The notes beneath the pieces are model-generated. The model searched no databases, was not told the origin of the DNA, and saw only the letters and a program-made list of their open reading frames with translations. Source: Solihabitans fulvus (GTDB lineage Bacteria; Actinomycetota; Actinomycetes; Mycobacteriales; Pseudonocardiaceae). Taken from it: a stretch of DNA of 64,000 bases. Position 1 is the stretch's first letter. Every line of letters begins with the position of its first letter. This document shows positions 32,766 through 41,800 of the stretch, piece after piece. Made by a program: the position numbers and the translations under genes. Location: positions 1-64,000 of the forward strand of contig NZ_VUOB01000075.1 of the NCBI RefSeq assembly GCF_008386585.1, in the 5' to 3' direction.

Positions 32766-34288
32766 ACCGGTCTCCCGAGCGCACCGTGGCGCAGTTGCTC
32801 ACCGACTTCGGCACACCACCCCCGCCCACACCACCGGCACCGCCGACGCGGACTCGGCGACCGGTCAACCGGCCCGTCGCGCCGCGTCGAGGACACCGAC
32901 GGCGGGGGAGTGGCTGGGCGCCGGTGGAAGCCCCGCTGACCACCTACCGGGCGGCGACCACCGAGATCGGCGGCCTGTTCCCGCTGCTGGCCGCCAACGG
33001 CATGCCCGCGGTCGGCGCCCGCATCGGCTACGACACCCTCGCCGGCGGCGCGTTCTACTGCCACCCCGTCGAATGGGTGCTGCGCAAGCTGTGCACCAAC
33101 CCCAACATGGTGGTGTTCGGCGAACCCGGTCGCGGCAAGACCTCCGTGGTCGGCGCGCTGCTGCTGCGGATGATGCCCTTCGGCGTGAAAACCCTCGTCT
33201 CCGGCGACGTCAAGGGCGAGTACAGCCCGCTGCTGCGGGAACTGGGTGTCACGCCGATCGAACTCGGGCGTGGCCTGCGCACGCGCCTCAACGCCCTGGA
33301 CCTCGGACCCCTCACCGCGCGGTGGGCGGGTTTCGGTGTGGCGCGGCAGCGCGAGGAGATCGCCGGCGTGATCGGCCGCTGGGTGATGCTGCTGGCCGCG
33401 TTGGCCGAGGCAGCTGGCTACCGGGCCACCGTCACCGACGAGATGGTCCTGTCCACCGTGCTGCGCACCCTGCTCGGCGTCACCGACGGCTACAGCGGAC
33501 TGCGCCCGATCACCATTCCCCAGGTGCACCACGAACTCGCCCACCCCGACCAGAGGCTGTGGCGGGAGGCGCGGTTCGCCTCCGCCCGTCAGTTCCTGGA
33601 CCACTGCCGCGGCATCACCGACACCCTCTCGAACCTGATCACCGGTCCGCTGGCGGGACTGTTCGACGCCGACACCAACTTCGACCTCGACTGGGACGCC
33701 CCCATCCAGTCCATGGACCTGGAACGCCTCCGATCACGCGGCGATCAGGCGGTGGCGGTCGCGTTGACGTGTCTGGGGTCCTGGTCGAGCATGGCCACCG
33801 ACCTACAGGCCGACGGCGACCTGCGCATCGTGGTGCGCGACGAGGTCTGGCGCCAGATGCGCCTGGGCCTGCGGGCGGTGCAGAGCGTGGACGCGGACCT
33901 GCGGCTGTCCCGCAAGGACCGCAAGATCCAGATCCTGGTCATGCACAAACCCTCCGACCCGCTCACCGTCGGCGCGGCCGGAAGCCAGGAAGTCACCATC
34001 GCCAAGGACCTCCTCGCCCTGTGCTCCACGCGCGTCCTGTTCGGACAGTCCACCCGCGTCGCGTCGGAACTGACCGAGGACTTCGCCCTCAACGAGAAGG
34101 AAGACGCCGCCACCACGGGATGGGCGATGGAGCGACCGGGCCGCGCGTTGTGGAAGGTCGAGAACCGACCCGGCTACAAGGTCCAGGCCGTGCTGTCGAG
34201 CATCGAGCGGCGCCTGTTCGACACCAACGCCCAACTCCGCCCCACACCCGCCCGACCGCCATCCGCTGACGGTGGGACAGGGCGGTGA
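32762..34288 (+). CDS. VirB4-like conjugative transfer ATPase
   Basis: This gene encodes 508 residues from the ATG at 32762 (ATGA overlap). After a Pro-rich N-terminus the ATPase core has Walker A FGEPGRGKTS at ~119-128, the DVKGEY motif, and a Walker B-like RIVVRDEVWRQMR near 355. Downstream motifs are ILVMHKPSD and a CSTRVLFGQ segment before the C-terminus. VirB4 proteins energise T4SS assembly and substrate transfer. It is shorter than canonical VirB4 because its N-terminal part is the separate upstream protein. Confidence 0.88.
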   Translation: MNRSPERTVAQLLTDFGTPPPPTPPAPPTRTRRPVNRPVAPRRGHRRRGSGWAPVEAPLTTYRAATTEIGGLFPLLAANGMPAVGARIGYDTLAGGAFYCHPVEWVLRKLCTNPNMVVFGEPGRGKTSVVGALLLRMMPFGVKTLVSGDVKGEYSPLLRELGVTPIELGRGLRTRLNALDLGPLTARWAGFGVARQREEIAGVIGRWVMLLAALAEAAGYRATVTDEMVLSTVLRTLLGVTDGYSGLRPITIPQVHHELAHPDQRLWREARFASARQFLDHCRGITDTLSNLITGPLAGLFDADTNFDLDWDAPIQSMDLERLRSRGDQAVAVALTCLGSWSSMATDLQADGDLRIVVRDEVWRQMRLGLRAVQSVDADLRLSRKDRKIQILVMHKPSDPLTVGAAGSQEVTIAKDLLALCSTRVLFGQSTRVASELTEDFALNEKEDAATTGWAMERPGRALWKVENRPGYKVQAVLSSIERRLFDTNAQLRPTPARPPSADGGTGR

Positions 34289-35100
34289 CCACCATGGCCG
34301 ACAGCCGGTTCCGACTCCAACCCCTGGGCACCTCACCACAGGACGCGCGCGAGATCTACGTGGGCTGGAACGAGGCCCTGCAAACCTACTACGCCCACGT
34401 CATCGACGGCCGCGACCGCGACGGCCGGGACATCCTCGCCTTCGACGCGGGCCGGCACCTGGGCGAGATCACCCACCCCGCCGGCGTGATCGACGCCGTG
34501 AGCGACTTCGCGGTGATCCCTGACGATCTGAGCATCTTCCTCGCCGACAGCCGCGCCTCAGCCCTCATGATCTTCACCGATCTGCGGTCCTATCCACTGC
34601 CGTCTGAGTACGGCGAGCAGCTCGACAGGTTGATCGATCGCCTGTATAAGCCGGGCGGGTTCATCACCGAACTACACCGCGCTGACGTCACCGACCTCCT
34701 GCGGGACAACGGATGGCGCGCAGAGGCGTTCTACGCGATGGACGGCGGCCACGCCGAGACCTATACGCGCGGCGAGCAGGACCTGGAGATCCGGTGGGGC
34801 TGGCCGACCCGCGAAGAAGACCCCGACCGGCTGCTCAGCCCGGTGATCCTCGACGGCCGCAGCTACGGCATCGCCTCCCAGGAGTATCTGGTTGCCCTGC
34901 TGGGCGACCAGACCGCCGACACCGGACCCCTCACGGCCGAGACCCAGGCCCGCATCGACGGCCTGCTCGCCGACATCCTCGGCCCCGACCCCGCCACCCT
35001 GGACACGTCCCTGGACCGCCGCACCGCCACGGAGAGCCACCTCCACGACGACGACCAGCTCGGCGAGGACGACGGCTTCAGCTCGGGCTTGGGCTACTGA
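34285..35100 (+). CDS. Unknown conjugation-operon protein with a domain shared with 1393-1650
   Basis: This gene encodes 271 residues from the GTG at 34285 (GTGA overlap). Residues ~15-95 carry the domain also found alone at 1393-1650 (IYVGWNEALQTYYAHVIDG...VIDAVSDFAVIPDDLSIFLADSRA). The middle is a helical/beta region (LIDRLYKPGGFITELHRADVTDLLRDNGWRAEAFYAMDGGHAETYTRGEQDLEIRWGWPT), and the C-terminus is acidic. It is soluble, with no signal peptide. It sits between VirB4 and the VirB1-like hydrolase, so it is probably a cytoplasmic accessory factor of transfer. Confidence 0.75.
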   Translation: MTTMADSRFRLQPLGTSPQDAREIYVGWNEALQTYYAHVIDGRDRDGRDILAFDAGRHLGEITHPAGVIDAVSDFAVIPDDLSIFLADSRASALMIFTDLRSYPLPSEYGEQLDRLIDRLYKPGGFITELHRADVTDLLRDNGWRAEAFYAMDGGHAETYTRGEQDLEIRWGWPTREEDPDRLLSPVILDGRSYGIASQEYLVALLGDQTADTGPLTAETQARIDGLLADILGPDPATLDTSLDRRTATESHLHDDDQLGEDDGFSSGLGY

Positions 35101-35105
35101 TCGTC

Positions 35106-35240
35106 ATGTCCTCGAACCCGAACACCACCCGCCACTCGCACCGCGGCACCGGCCGGCGTGTACCCGTGAACTCGATGCGTGCCGACGCCACACCAGATCG
35201 GTCTGACACGAACGCCGACACCCCAGGACATCCGTCATGA
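35106..35240 (+). CDS. Possible 44-residue peptide between transfer genes
   Basis: A short frame starts at the ATG at 35106 and ends as ATGA with the next gene at 35237. It is polar and Arg/Thr/Asp-rich. It could be a coupling leader peptide or chance. It has no recognisable motif. Confidence 0.35.
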   Translation: MSSNPNTTRHSHRGTGRRVPVNSMRADATPDRSDTNADTPGHPS

Positions 35241-36304
35241 ACCGCACCAGAACGTTGCTCGTTGCCGCTGTCGGTCTCGCCTACCTGCTTGGGGCGCCCC
35301 TGATGCTGATCGGGGTGGCGTGGCTGGCCGACGACGAAGGCATAGCAGCGGTCTGCACGGGTTCGAGTGTCGGGCCTGGGGGAGCGGCCGAGCAGGTCGG
35401 CGACCAGTCGTGGACGGCGGAGCAGCTGGCCAACGCCCGCACCATCACCCAAGTCACCGGAACACGGCCCCTGCTCGCCAGACGCGCCGCCGTCATCGCC
35501 ATCGCCGTGACGATCGTCGAGTCCGGGCTGCGTAACCTCGACCACGGCGACCGCGACTCCCTCGGCCTGTTCCAACAACGACCCAGCCAAGGCTGGGGAA
35601 CCCGCGAACAGATCCTCAACCCCACCTACGCCACCAACACCTTCCTCGACCACCTCGTCCACATCGACCACTGGGCCCAGCGCCCCCTGGGCGAGGTCGC
35701 CCAGGAAGTGCAGCGCTCAGCGTTCCCCGACCGCTACGCACCCTGGGAACACAACGCAGGCCTCCTGGTGGACAAATACTGGATCGGACCCGACAACTCG
35801 ACCGGTCAACCGCCCGACCTCGGCGCAACCCCGGTCGTCACGCCCGGCTGCCTCGACCACGGCGGAACCTCACTACCGCTGACGCCCGGCGCTGCGACAC
35901 TGCCTGTGGGGTGGAGCCCACCGACGGACGCTCGGCAACGCGCCGCCGTCGAGTTCGCGTTGGCGCAGCTGGGCAAACCCTACGTCTGGGGCGCGAGCGG
36001 CCCGGACTCCTGGGACTGCTCCTCGCTGACCCAGGCCGCGTGGGCGGCGGCCGGGGTCGCGATCTCCCGCACTACCCAGGCACAGGCCAACGACGGCCTC
36101 CCCGTCTTCGGCCCGGCCTCGATCCAACCTGGGGACCTGCTGTTCATCCCCGGTGACGACGGCACCGCAGCCAGCCCCGGACACGTCGGCCTGGCCATCG
36201 GGCAGGGACTCCTGGTGCACGCACCCCAACCAGGCCAACGTATCCAACTCGCCCAGGTACATGCGTGGGTGAGTCAGATCGTCGCCATCCGGAGGCCAAC
36301 ATGA
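35237..36304 (+). CDS. VirB1-like cell-wall hydrolase with NlpC/P60 domain
   Basis: This gene encodes 355 residues with an N-terminal TM/signal segment (LLVAAVGLAYLLGAPLMLIGVAWL). The middle (~70-190) resembles a lysozyme-like fold used in actinobacterial conjugation (AVTIVESGLRNLDHGDRDSLGLFQQRPSQGWGT...). The C-terminal ~120 residues form an NlpC/P60 peptidase with DCSSLTQAAW (catalytic Cys), PGHVGLAIG (His) and LLVHAP. The protein would open peptidoglycan locally for the T4SS. It overlaps both neighbours by 4 bp. Confidence 0.88.
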   Translation: MNRTRTLLVAAVGLAYLLGAPLMLIGVAWLADDEGIAAVCTGSSVGPGGAAEQVGDQSWTAEQLANARTITQVTGTRPLLARRAAVIAIAVTIVESGLRNLDHGDRDSLGLFQQRPSQGWGTREQILNPTYATNTFLDHLVHIDHWAQRPLGEVAQEVQRSAFPDRYAPWEHNAGLLVDKYWIGPDNSTGQPPDLGATPVVTPGCLDHGGTSLPLTPGAATLPVGWSPPTDARQRAAVEFALAQLGKPYVWGASGPDSWDCSSLTQAAWAAAGVAISRTTQAQANDGLPVFGPASIQPGDLLFIPGDDGTAASPGHVGLAIGQGLLVHAPQPGQRIQLAQVHAWVSQIVAIRRPT

Positions 36305-38070
36305 CCACCCCAGCGGGCGCCGACCGCGACTTCGCCCTCCTGGCGCTGATCTCCAGTACCGCCGCGTGCCTGGGCGCGCTGCTGGCCGACCTCGTCCTCG
36401 GCCTCACCGTCACCACCGGGCTGGCCGGCGGACCCTGGCAGATCCCCGACCTGGGCGAGTGGCTGACGGTGGCGACCCACCCGTTCACCCCCGCCGCCTC
36501 GCCGAGCCCGTGGAGGCCGGAGCTGGCAGGCAGGCAGGAGCTGTACTGGACCGTCACCGCCGGATTGTTCGCCGTGACCGTTCTCGTGGGCGTCATGCTG
36601 GGCGTGGGGATCCGGCGCTTCGTCTGGCCGCCCAAGCCCGGACACGCTTCCCGCGCCGAGGTCCGCGCCGAGCTGTCGGTGTCCACGGCCCGCCGCACGG
36701 CGGCCTGGACCCGACCGGGACTGACCGCCAGTCAACGCCGCAGAGCCACTGTCGAGCATCTCGCCGTACCGTGCCACCGCACTGCGGGCGGTGCGCGGTT
36801 GTGGACGCCGTTGGAGAACCCGACCGGAGTCATCGCCCCCACCCAGTCCGGCAAGAGCCGAGGCGACCTCGTCCACAAGGCGTTGGCCGCGCCCGGCATG
36901 CTGTTGTGCTCCAGCACCAAACCCGACCTGTTCGAGTTCACCGCGCTCGCCAGACAACGCCACGGTCAAGGCCCGGTGGTGGTGTTTGACGCCACCGGCA
37001 CCGTGACCTGGCCCCACCAGCTGCGCTGGTCCCCGGTCGACGGCTGCACCGACCCCACAGTCGCACGCCAGCGAGCGGAGACGATGGTCGAGGCGGCGTC
37101 GATCGACCTGGCGCAGGTGGGAGGCAACGACAAGGTCTTCCGCTCCCGCGCCACCACCGTCCTCGCCGCCTACCTGCTCGCCGCCGCCCTGAACGACCGG
37201 ACCGTGGACGCGCTGGTGCGGTGGTCGACCACCCGCGACACCGAACCCGTCGAACTCCTCAAACCCCACTACCCCGACCTCGCCCGCAACCTCCGCGCCG
37301 AACTCGGCATGGTCGCCGAAACCTCCGACGCGGTCTGGATGAGCGTCCGCCGCGTCACCGAACCCCTCATGGACCCCCGCCTCCGCGACCTGTGCAGCCC
37401 AGCACCGGGAGAAGGGTTCAACGCCAAGGACTTCGTTGCCTCGCAGGGGACCCTGTTCATCATCGCCGGCGAACAGCAGGCCGCTCACGCGGTGCCGCTG
37501 CTGACCGCGCTGGCCGACCACCTGCTGTCCACCGAACAGGAACTCGCCCTGGAACAGCCGCACAAGCGCCTCGATCCGCCGGCGAGCAACGTCCTGGACG
37601 AACTCCCCAACGCCACCCCCATCTTCCACCTCCCTAAGGTCATCTCCGACTCGGCAGGGCGGGGCGTGCTCATCCACTGGAGCACCCAGTCCCTGGCCCA
37701 ACTCGAAGACCTCTACGGCCTGGAAGGCGCCCGGCAGCTGGTGGACAACACCACCACACTGACCGTCTTCGGCGGACTCAAGGACCAACGCACCCTGGAA
37801 TGGATCTCCCTGCTCACCGGGCAACACGACCGCCGCCGCTACCAACAGTTCTCCGACGGCCTCTTCGCGCCCGGCCGCACCTCCGTCGGCACCGAAAGCG
37901 TCCCCACCTACCGGCCCGGCGAAGTCCGCACCCTGCGCCGCAACCACGTCCTGATCATCCACCGACACCTGCGCCCGATCCTGGCGAAGGTGCTCGACGT
38001 GTCCCGCCGACCGGACTGGCACGCACTGCGCCGCGACATCCGCAGTGTCCGCGACGGACAGGAGAGCTGA
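36301..38070 (+). CDS. VirD4/TraG-type coupling protein
   Basis: This gene encodes 589 residues from the ATG at 36301 (ATGA overlap). Two TM regions lie in the first ~110 residues (LLALISSTAACLGALLADLVLG; LYWTVTAGLFAVTVLVGVMLGVG). The ATPase has Walker A APTQSGKSRG at ~179, STKPDLFEFTA, GPVVVFDATG, and a Walker B-like NVLDELPN near 429. TraG-family features follow (LIHWSTQSLAQLEDLYG...QLVDNTTTLTVFGGLKD). It links the DNA-relaxase complex to the channel. No relaxase gene is visible in the window. Confidence 0.9.
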   Translation: MTTPAGADRDFALLALISSTAACLGALLADLVLGLTVTTGLAGGPWQIPDLGEWLTVATHPFTPAASPSPWRPELAGRQELYWTVTAGLFAVTVLVGVMLGVGIRRFVWPPKPGHASRAEVRAELSVSTARRTAAWTRPGLTASQRRRATVEHLAVPCHRTAGGARLWTPLENPTGVIAPTQSGKSRGDLVHKALAAPGMLLCSSTKPDLFEFTALARQRHGQGPVVVFDATGTVTWPHQLRWSPVDGCTDPTVARQRAETMVEAASIDLAQVGGNDKVFRSRATTVLAAYLLAAALNDRTVDALVRWSTTRDTEPVELLKPHYPDLARNLRAELGMVAETSDAVWMSVRRVTEPLMDPRLRDLCSPAPGEGFNAKDFVASQGTLFIIAGEQQAAHAVPLLTALADHLLSTEQELALEQPHKRLDPPASNVLDELPNATPIFHLPKVISDSAGRGVLIHWSTQSLAQLEDLYGLEGARQLVDNTTTLTVFGGLKDQRTLEWISLLTGQHDRRRYQQFSDGLFAPGRTSVGTESVPTYRPGEVRTLRRNHVLIIHRHLRPILAKVLDVSRRPDWHALRRDIRSVRDGQES

Positions 38071-38072
38071 CC

Positions 38073-38630
38073 ATGGACCACGACGACGAGATCGCCCCCG
38101 CTGGCCCGGACACCACGGTGGACGGTCAGATCCGCGACCTCACCACGATCCTCAGCCGCCTCTCGGCCAGGCTCACGCTGCTGGGCGGCCGGCTGCGCCA
38201 TGTCGAGGAACGGATCGACGTCCTGTTCCACAGCGACCAACGCCCCGCCGACCGACCAGCGCCGTGGGTGCTGGGCACATCACCGGAGATCGCCGACGAG
38301 CCAACGACCTTCGTGGCAAACTTCGTCTCCTGGTACAACACCACCTACGCCGCGCCGGCACGTTTCCAAGCCAGCCGGCACACCGTCTCGATTCCCGCCT
38401 GCTGGCAGCAGCATCCAGCGCTGGCCGCCGAGATCGCGTCGCTCGCGTACGCGTGGCGGCAGGCCAACCTCGGGCCCGAGGCCAACGAGCGCGACGCCCA
38501 GCACTGGCACGACCGATGGCGCCCCGCCTTCGCCGCCCGCATCACCGACTGGGCGGACGCCGAGTGCCTGGAAGGTGACCACCGCGTCGTGGATGCCGTG
38601 ACACGAGACAAGGAAGGAGCCAGGCCATGA
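38073..38630 (+). CDS. DUF4913-like protein
   Basis: This gene encodes 185 residues from the ATG at 38073. The N-terminus is a heptad-like helix (IRDLTTILSRLSARLTLLGGRLRHVEERIDVLF). Residues ~80-160 match the DUF4913 pattern: FVANFVSWYNTTYAAP...IPACWQQHPALAAEIASLAYAWRQANLG...AQHWHDRWRPAFAARIT. DUF4913 proteins follow VirD4 in many actinobacterial conjugative elements; their function is not known. It overlaps the next gene as ATGA. Confidence 0.78.
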   Translation: MDHDDEIAPAGPDTTVDGQIRDLTTILSRLSARLTLLGGRLRHVEERIDVLFHSDQRPADRPAPWVLGTSPEIADEPTTFVANFVSWYNTTYAAPARFQASRHTVSIPACWQQHPALAAEIASLAYAWRQANLGPEANERDAQHWHDRWRPAFAARITDWADAECLEGDHRVVDAVTRDKEGARP

Positions 38631-38854
38631 TGCCGTTGAAACTGTCGGAGTTGGGTGACCTGCCCGCCGCCGTCGATCTGATGACGGCAGCCCGCGCGCT
38701 CGGATTCGGCCGCACCAAGGCCTACGAGCTCGCGCGCTTGGGGATCTTCCCCTGCTCGGTCATCAAGGTGGGTGACACATATCGTGTGCCCACCGCCGGA
38801 CTGCTCCACCTCCTTGGCGTCGACCTACCTCTCGCGCGGCACAATGCGCTGTAG
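38627..38854 (+). CDS. Excisionase-like helix-turn-helix protein
   Basis: This ORF encodes 75 residues from the ATG at 38627. It has the MerR/excisionase-type HTH_17 pattern: LMTAARALGFGRTKAYELARLGIFPCSVIKVGDTYRVPTAGLLHLLG. Such proteins direct excision or regulate ICEs and are normally next to an integrase, but no integrase follows. The CRISPR array starts 43 bp downstream. The gene closes the transfer operon. Confidence 0.75.
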   Translation: MMPLKLSELGDLPAAVDLMTAARALGFGRTKAYELARLGIFPCSVIKVGDTYRVPTAGLLHLLGVDLPLARHNAL

Positions 38855-38896
38855 CGCCGCGTAGATCGCTACCGTCCTGGACACCGGCTGCTGGCC

Positions 38897-41800
38897 GGAC
38901 CACCTCCACGCACGTGGAGATCAGGGATGCGCGATCTACCTCATTCCGCCGTCGGGCGAACCACCTCTACGCGTGTGGAGATCAGCCGCTGAATCCGCCA
39001 GGCCAGCTCCCCCCGGACGAACCACCTCCACGCGCGTGGAGATCAGGGCGATCCGGCGGGCCAGGTAGACGTCGGCGGCGAACCACCTCCACGCGCGTGG
39101 AGATCAGTTGTTCTCGGCACCTCTCCATGCCTCCCACAGCGAACCACCTCCACGCGCGTGGAGATCAGACGGTGCGGGCGGTCGGGGAAGCCGAACGGCA
39201 CGAACCACTTCCACGCGCGTGGAGATCAGGGTTGCGCGGGCGTGGAGGGCTCGACGATGAGCGAACCACCTCCACGCGCGTGGAGATCAGAACTCGCGGC
39301 GCCGCTCGCCGGTGAAGTCCTCCTGAACCACTTCCACGCGCGTGGAGATCAGGACCATCGCGGCGTTGGGACAGCAGCTTCAGCAGAACCACCTCCACGC
39401 GCGTGGAGATCAGGCCGACCCGATGAAGTCGACGTTGAACGCGTACGAACCACCTCCACGCGCGTGGAGATCAGCCGTGCGCTGTGTGCGATCACCCGGC
39501 GAGGTACGAACCACCTCCACGTGCGTGGAGATCAGCTCGTGTTCACGGCCCATAGGGTTGAACCTGGCGAACCACCTCCGCCTGCGCGGAGAAGACAGGA
39601 CGCCGCGGGCCTTCCACCTACGTGCCGCCGGAACACCTCCGCCTGCGCGGAGAAGACGTCCAGCGTCTCCGGGACGCGCGTGCGCGGGTCGGAACACCTC
39701 CGCCTGCGCGGAGAAGACGGCTGCGCGAACGTGGCGCATGATTTCGAACGCGGAACACCTCCGCCTGCGCGGAGAAGACCGGAACCCCTCGGCCTGCATG
39801 TTGGCCAGCCACGGAACACCTCCGCCTGCGCGGAGAAGACGACCGGGTCGATCGCCGGGTCTCGGTCTGGGCGGAACACCTCCGCCTGCGCGGAGAAGAC
39901 CTCGTCGAGCGACGGCCCGGAGGACGGGACGACGGAACACCTCCGCCTGCGCGGAGAAGACCCCAGCCGGATGGCGAACCAGTCCCCCACCGCCGGAACA
40001 CCTCCGCCTGCGCGGAGAAGACGAATCAACCCGCTCACCTCAAGTCGGCCAAAACGGAACACCTCCGCCTGCGCGGAGAAGACTGGCGCACGAGCGCGCC
40101 GGGCGTGTTGTCGACCGGAACACCTCCGCCTGCGCGGAGAAGACGCACACGGAGCAACCTAGTGCGCTTTGCATCGCGGAACACCTCCGCCTGCGCGGAG
40201 AAGACGTTCACTCGAACAGGCAAGACCGGAAAGAACGCGGAACACCTCCGCCTGCGCGGAGAAGACGCCCCAGCGTCGACCTGGCCGACGGACAGGGTCG
40301 GAACACCTCCGCCTGCGCGGAGAGGACCGAGATGGCACCGCGCTGAGACTGACGAGTAACGGAACACCTCCGCCTGCGCGGAGAGGACCGGACTGTGCGG
40401 AGCGTGACACGGCCGGTGAACGGAACACCTCCGCCTGCGCGGAGAGGACCCTGATCCACGCGTGGGCCTCGACACGGGCCGCTGGAACACCTCCGCCTGC
40501 GCGGAGAGGACGCTGGCCCCGAGCACACGGACGAGGCCGAGTACGGAACACCTCCGCCTGCGCGGAGAGGACCTGTGTGGTGCGAGACCGCGGGCTTGGT
40601 CCGCCGGAACACCTCTGCCTGCGCGGAGAAGACACCTCGCCGGCCTGTGCGAGCAAGGGCGGTGACGGAACACCTCCGCCTGCGCGGAGAAGACGCACGC
40701 GGATGACCACATCCACCTGATGGCGACGGAACACCTCCGCCTGCGCGGAGAAGACCCGACCCGCCCCGGGCCACGGTCGGCCCCCGGCGGAACACCTCCG
40801 CCTGCGCGGAGAAGACAATGAAGGCCCATTCGCCAATCTAACCTCGGGCGGAACACCTCCGCCTGCGCGGAGAAGACCCGGAGCGCGGCGGGTCGTTGCT
40901 GCTGGGCACCGGAACACCTCCGCCTGCGCGGAGAAGACGGAACCGGCAGTGCCAGTACTGCGAGAGCGGCCGGAACACCTCCGCCTGCGCGGAGAAGACT
41001 GCCTGACGAGATCAGCCGGCTGGTCGGTGCCGGAACACCTCCGCCTGCGCGGAGAAGACGCGGCGCGAACGCCAGCAACAACGAGTCGGACGGAACACCT
41101 CCGCCTGCGCGGAGAAGACTAGGTGAGTTGGTCGAGCGGGATGTCCAGCAGCGGAACACCTCCGCCTGCGCGGAGAAGACGACGAATGCGCATGTTGGCC
41201 TGGTACGACTGGCGGAACACCTCTGCCTGCGCGGAGAAGACTGGGTAGGGACAGCTCGGGCCGCGATCATCAACGGAACACCTCCGCCTGCGCGGAGAAG
41301 ACCGTTGTACCCGACGGCCAGCGGTCAACCTGGCGGAACACCTCCGCCTGCGCGGAGAAGACGTCCTGGACCGAGAGATGCGCCGACACCACGGCGGAAC
41401 ACCTCCGCCTGCGCGGAGAAGACGGCTGCGGTGATGCCGGCCATGGTCTCGCTGACGGAACACCTCCGCCTGCGCGGAGAAGACCGTGGGCCTGGTCCGA
41501 GCCCAGCAGTGCCCTGCGGAACACCTCCGCCTGCGCGGAGAAGACGGAAAGAGGTTCTGACGCTGACCGGAAAACCACGGAACACCTCCGCCTGCGCGGA
41601 GAAGACTCCCCCGAGCTGGTCGACCAGGCCGCTGCGCTGGGAACACCTCCGCCTGCGCGGAGAAGACACGGGGGGAGGCAGAAACCAGATAGTGGAGATC
41701 GGAACACCTCCGCCTGCGCGGAGAAGACTCGGAGGCGTACGCCTCAAGCTCCAGGTAGTCCGGAACACCTCCACGTGCGTGGAGATCAGGGCAAGATCGC

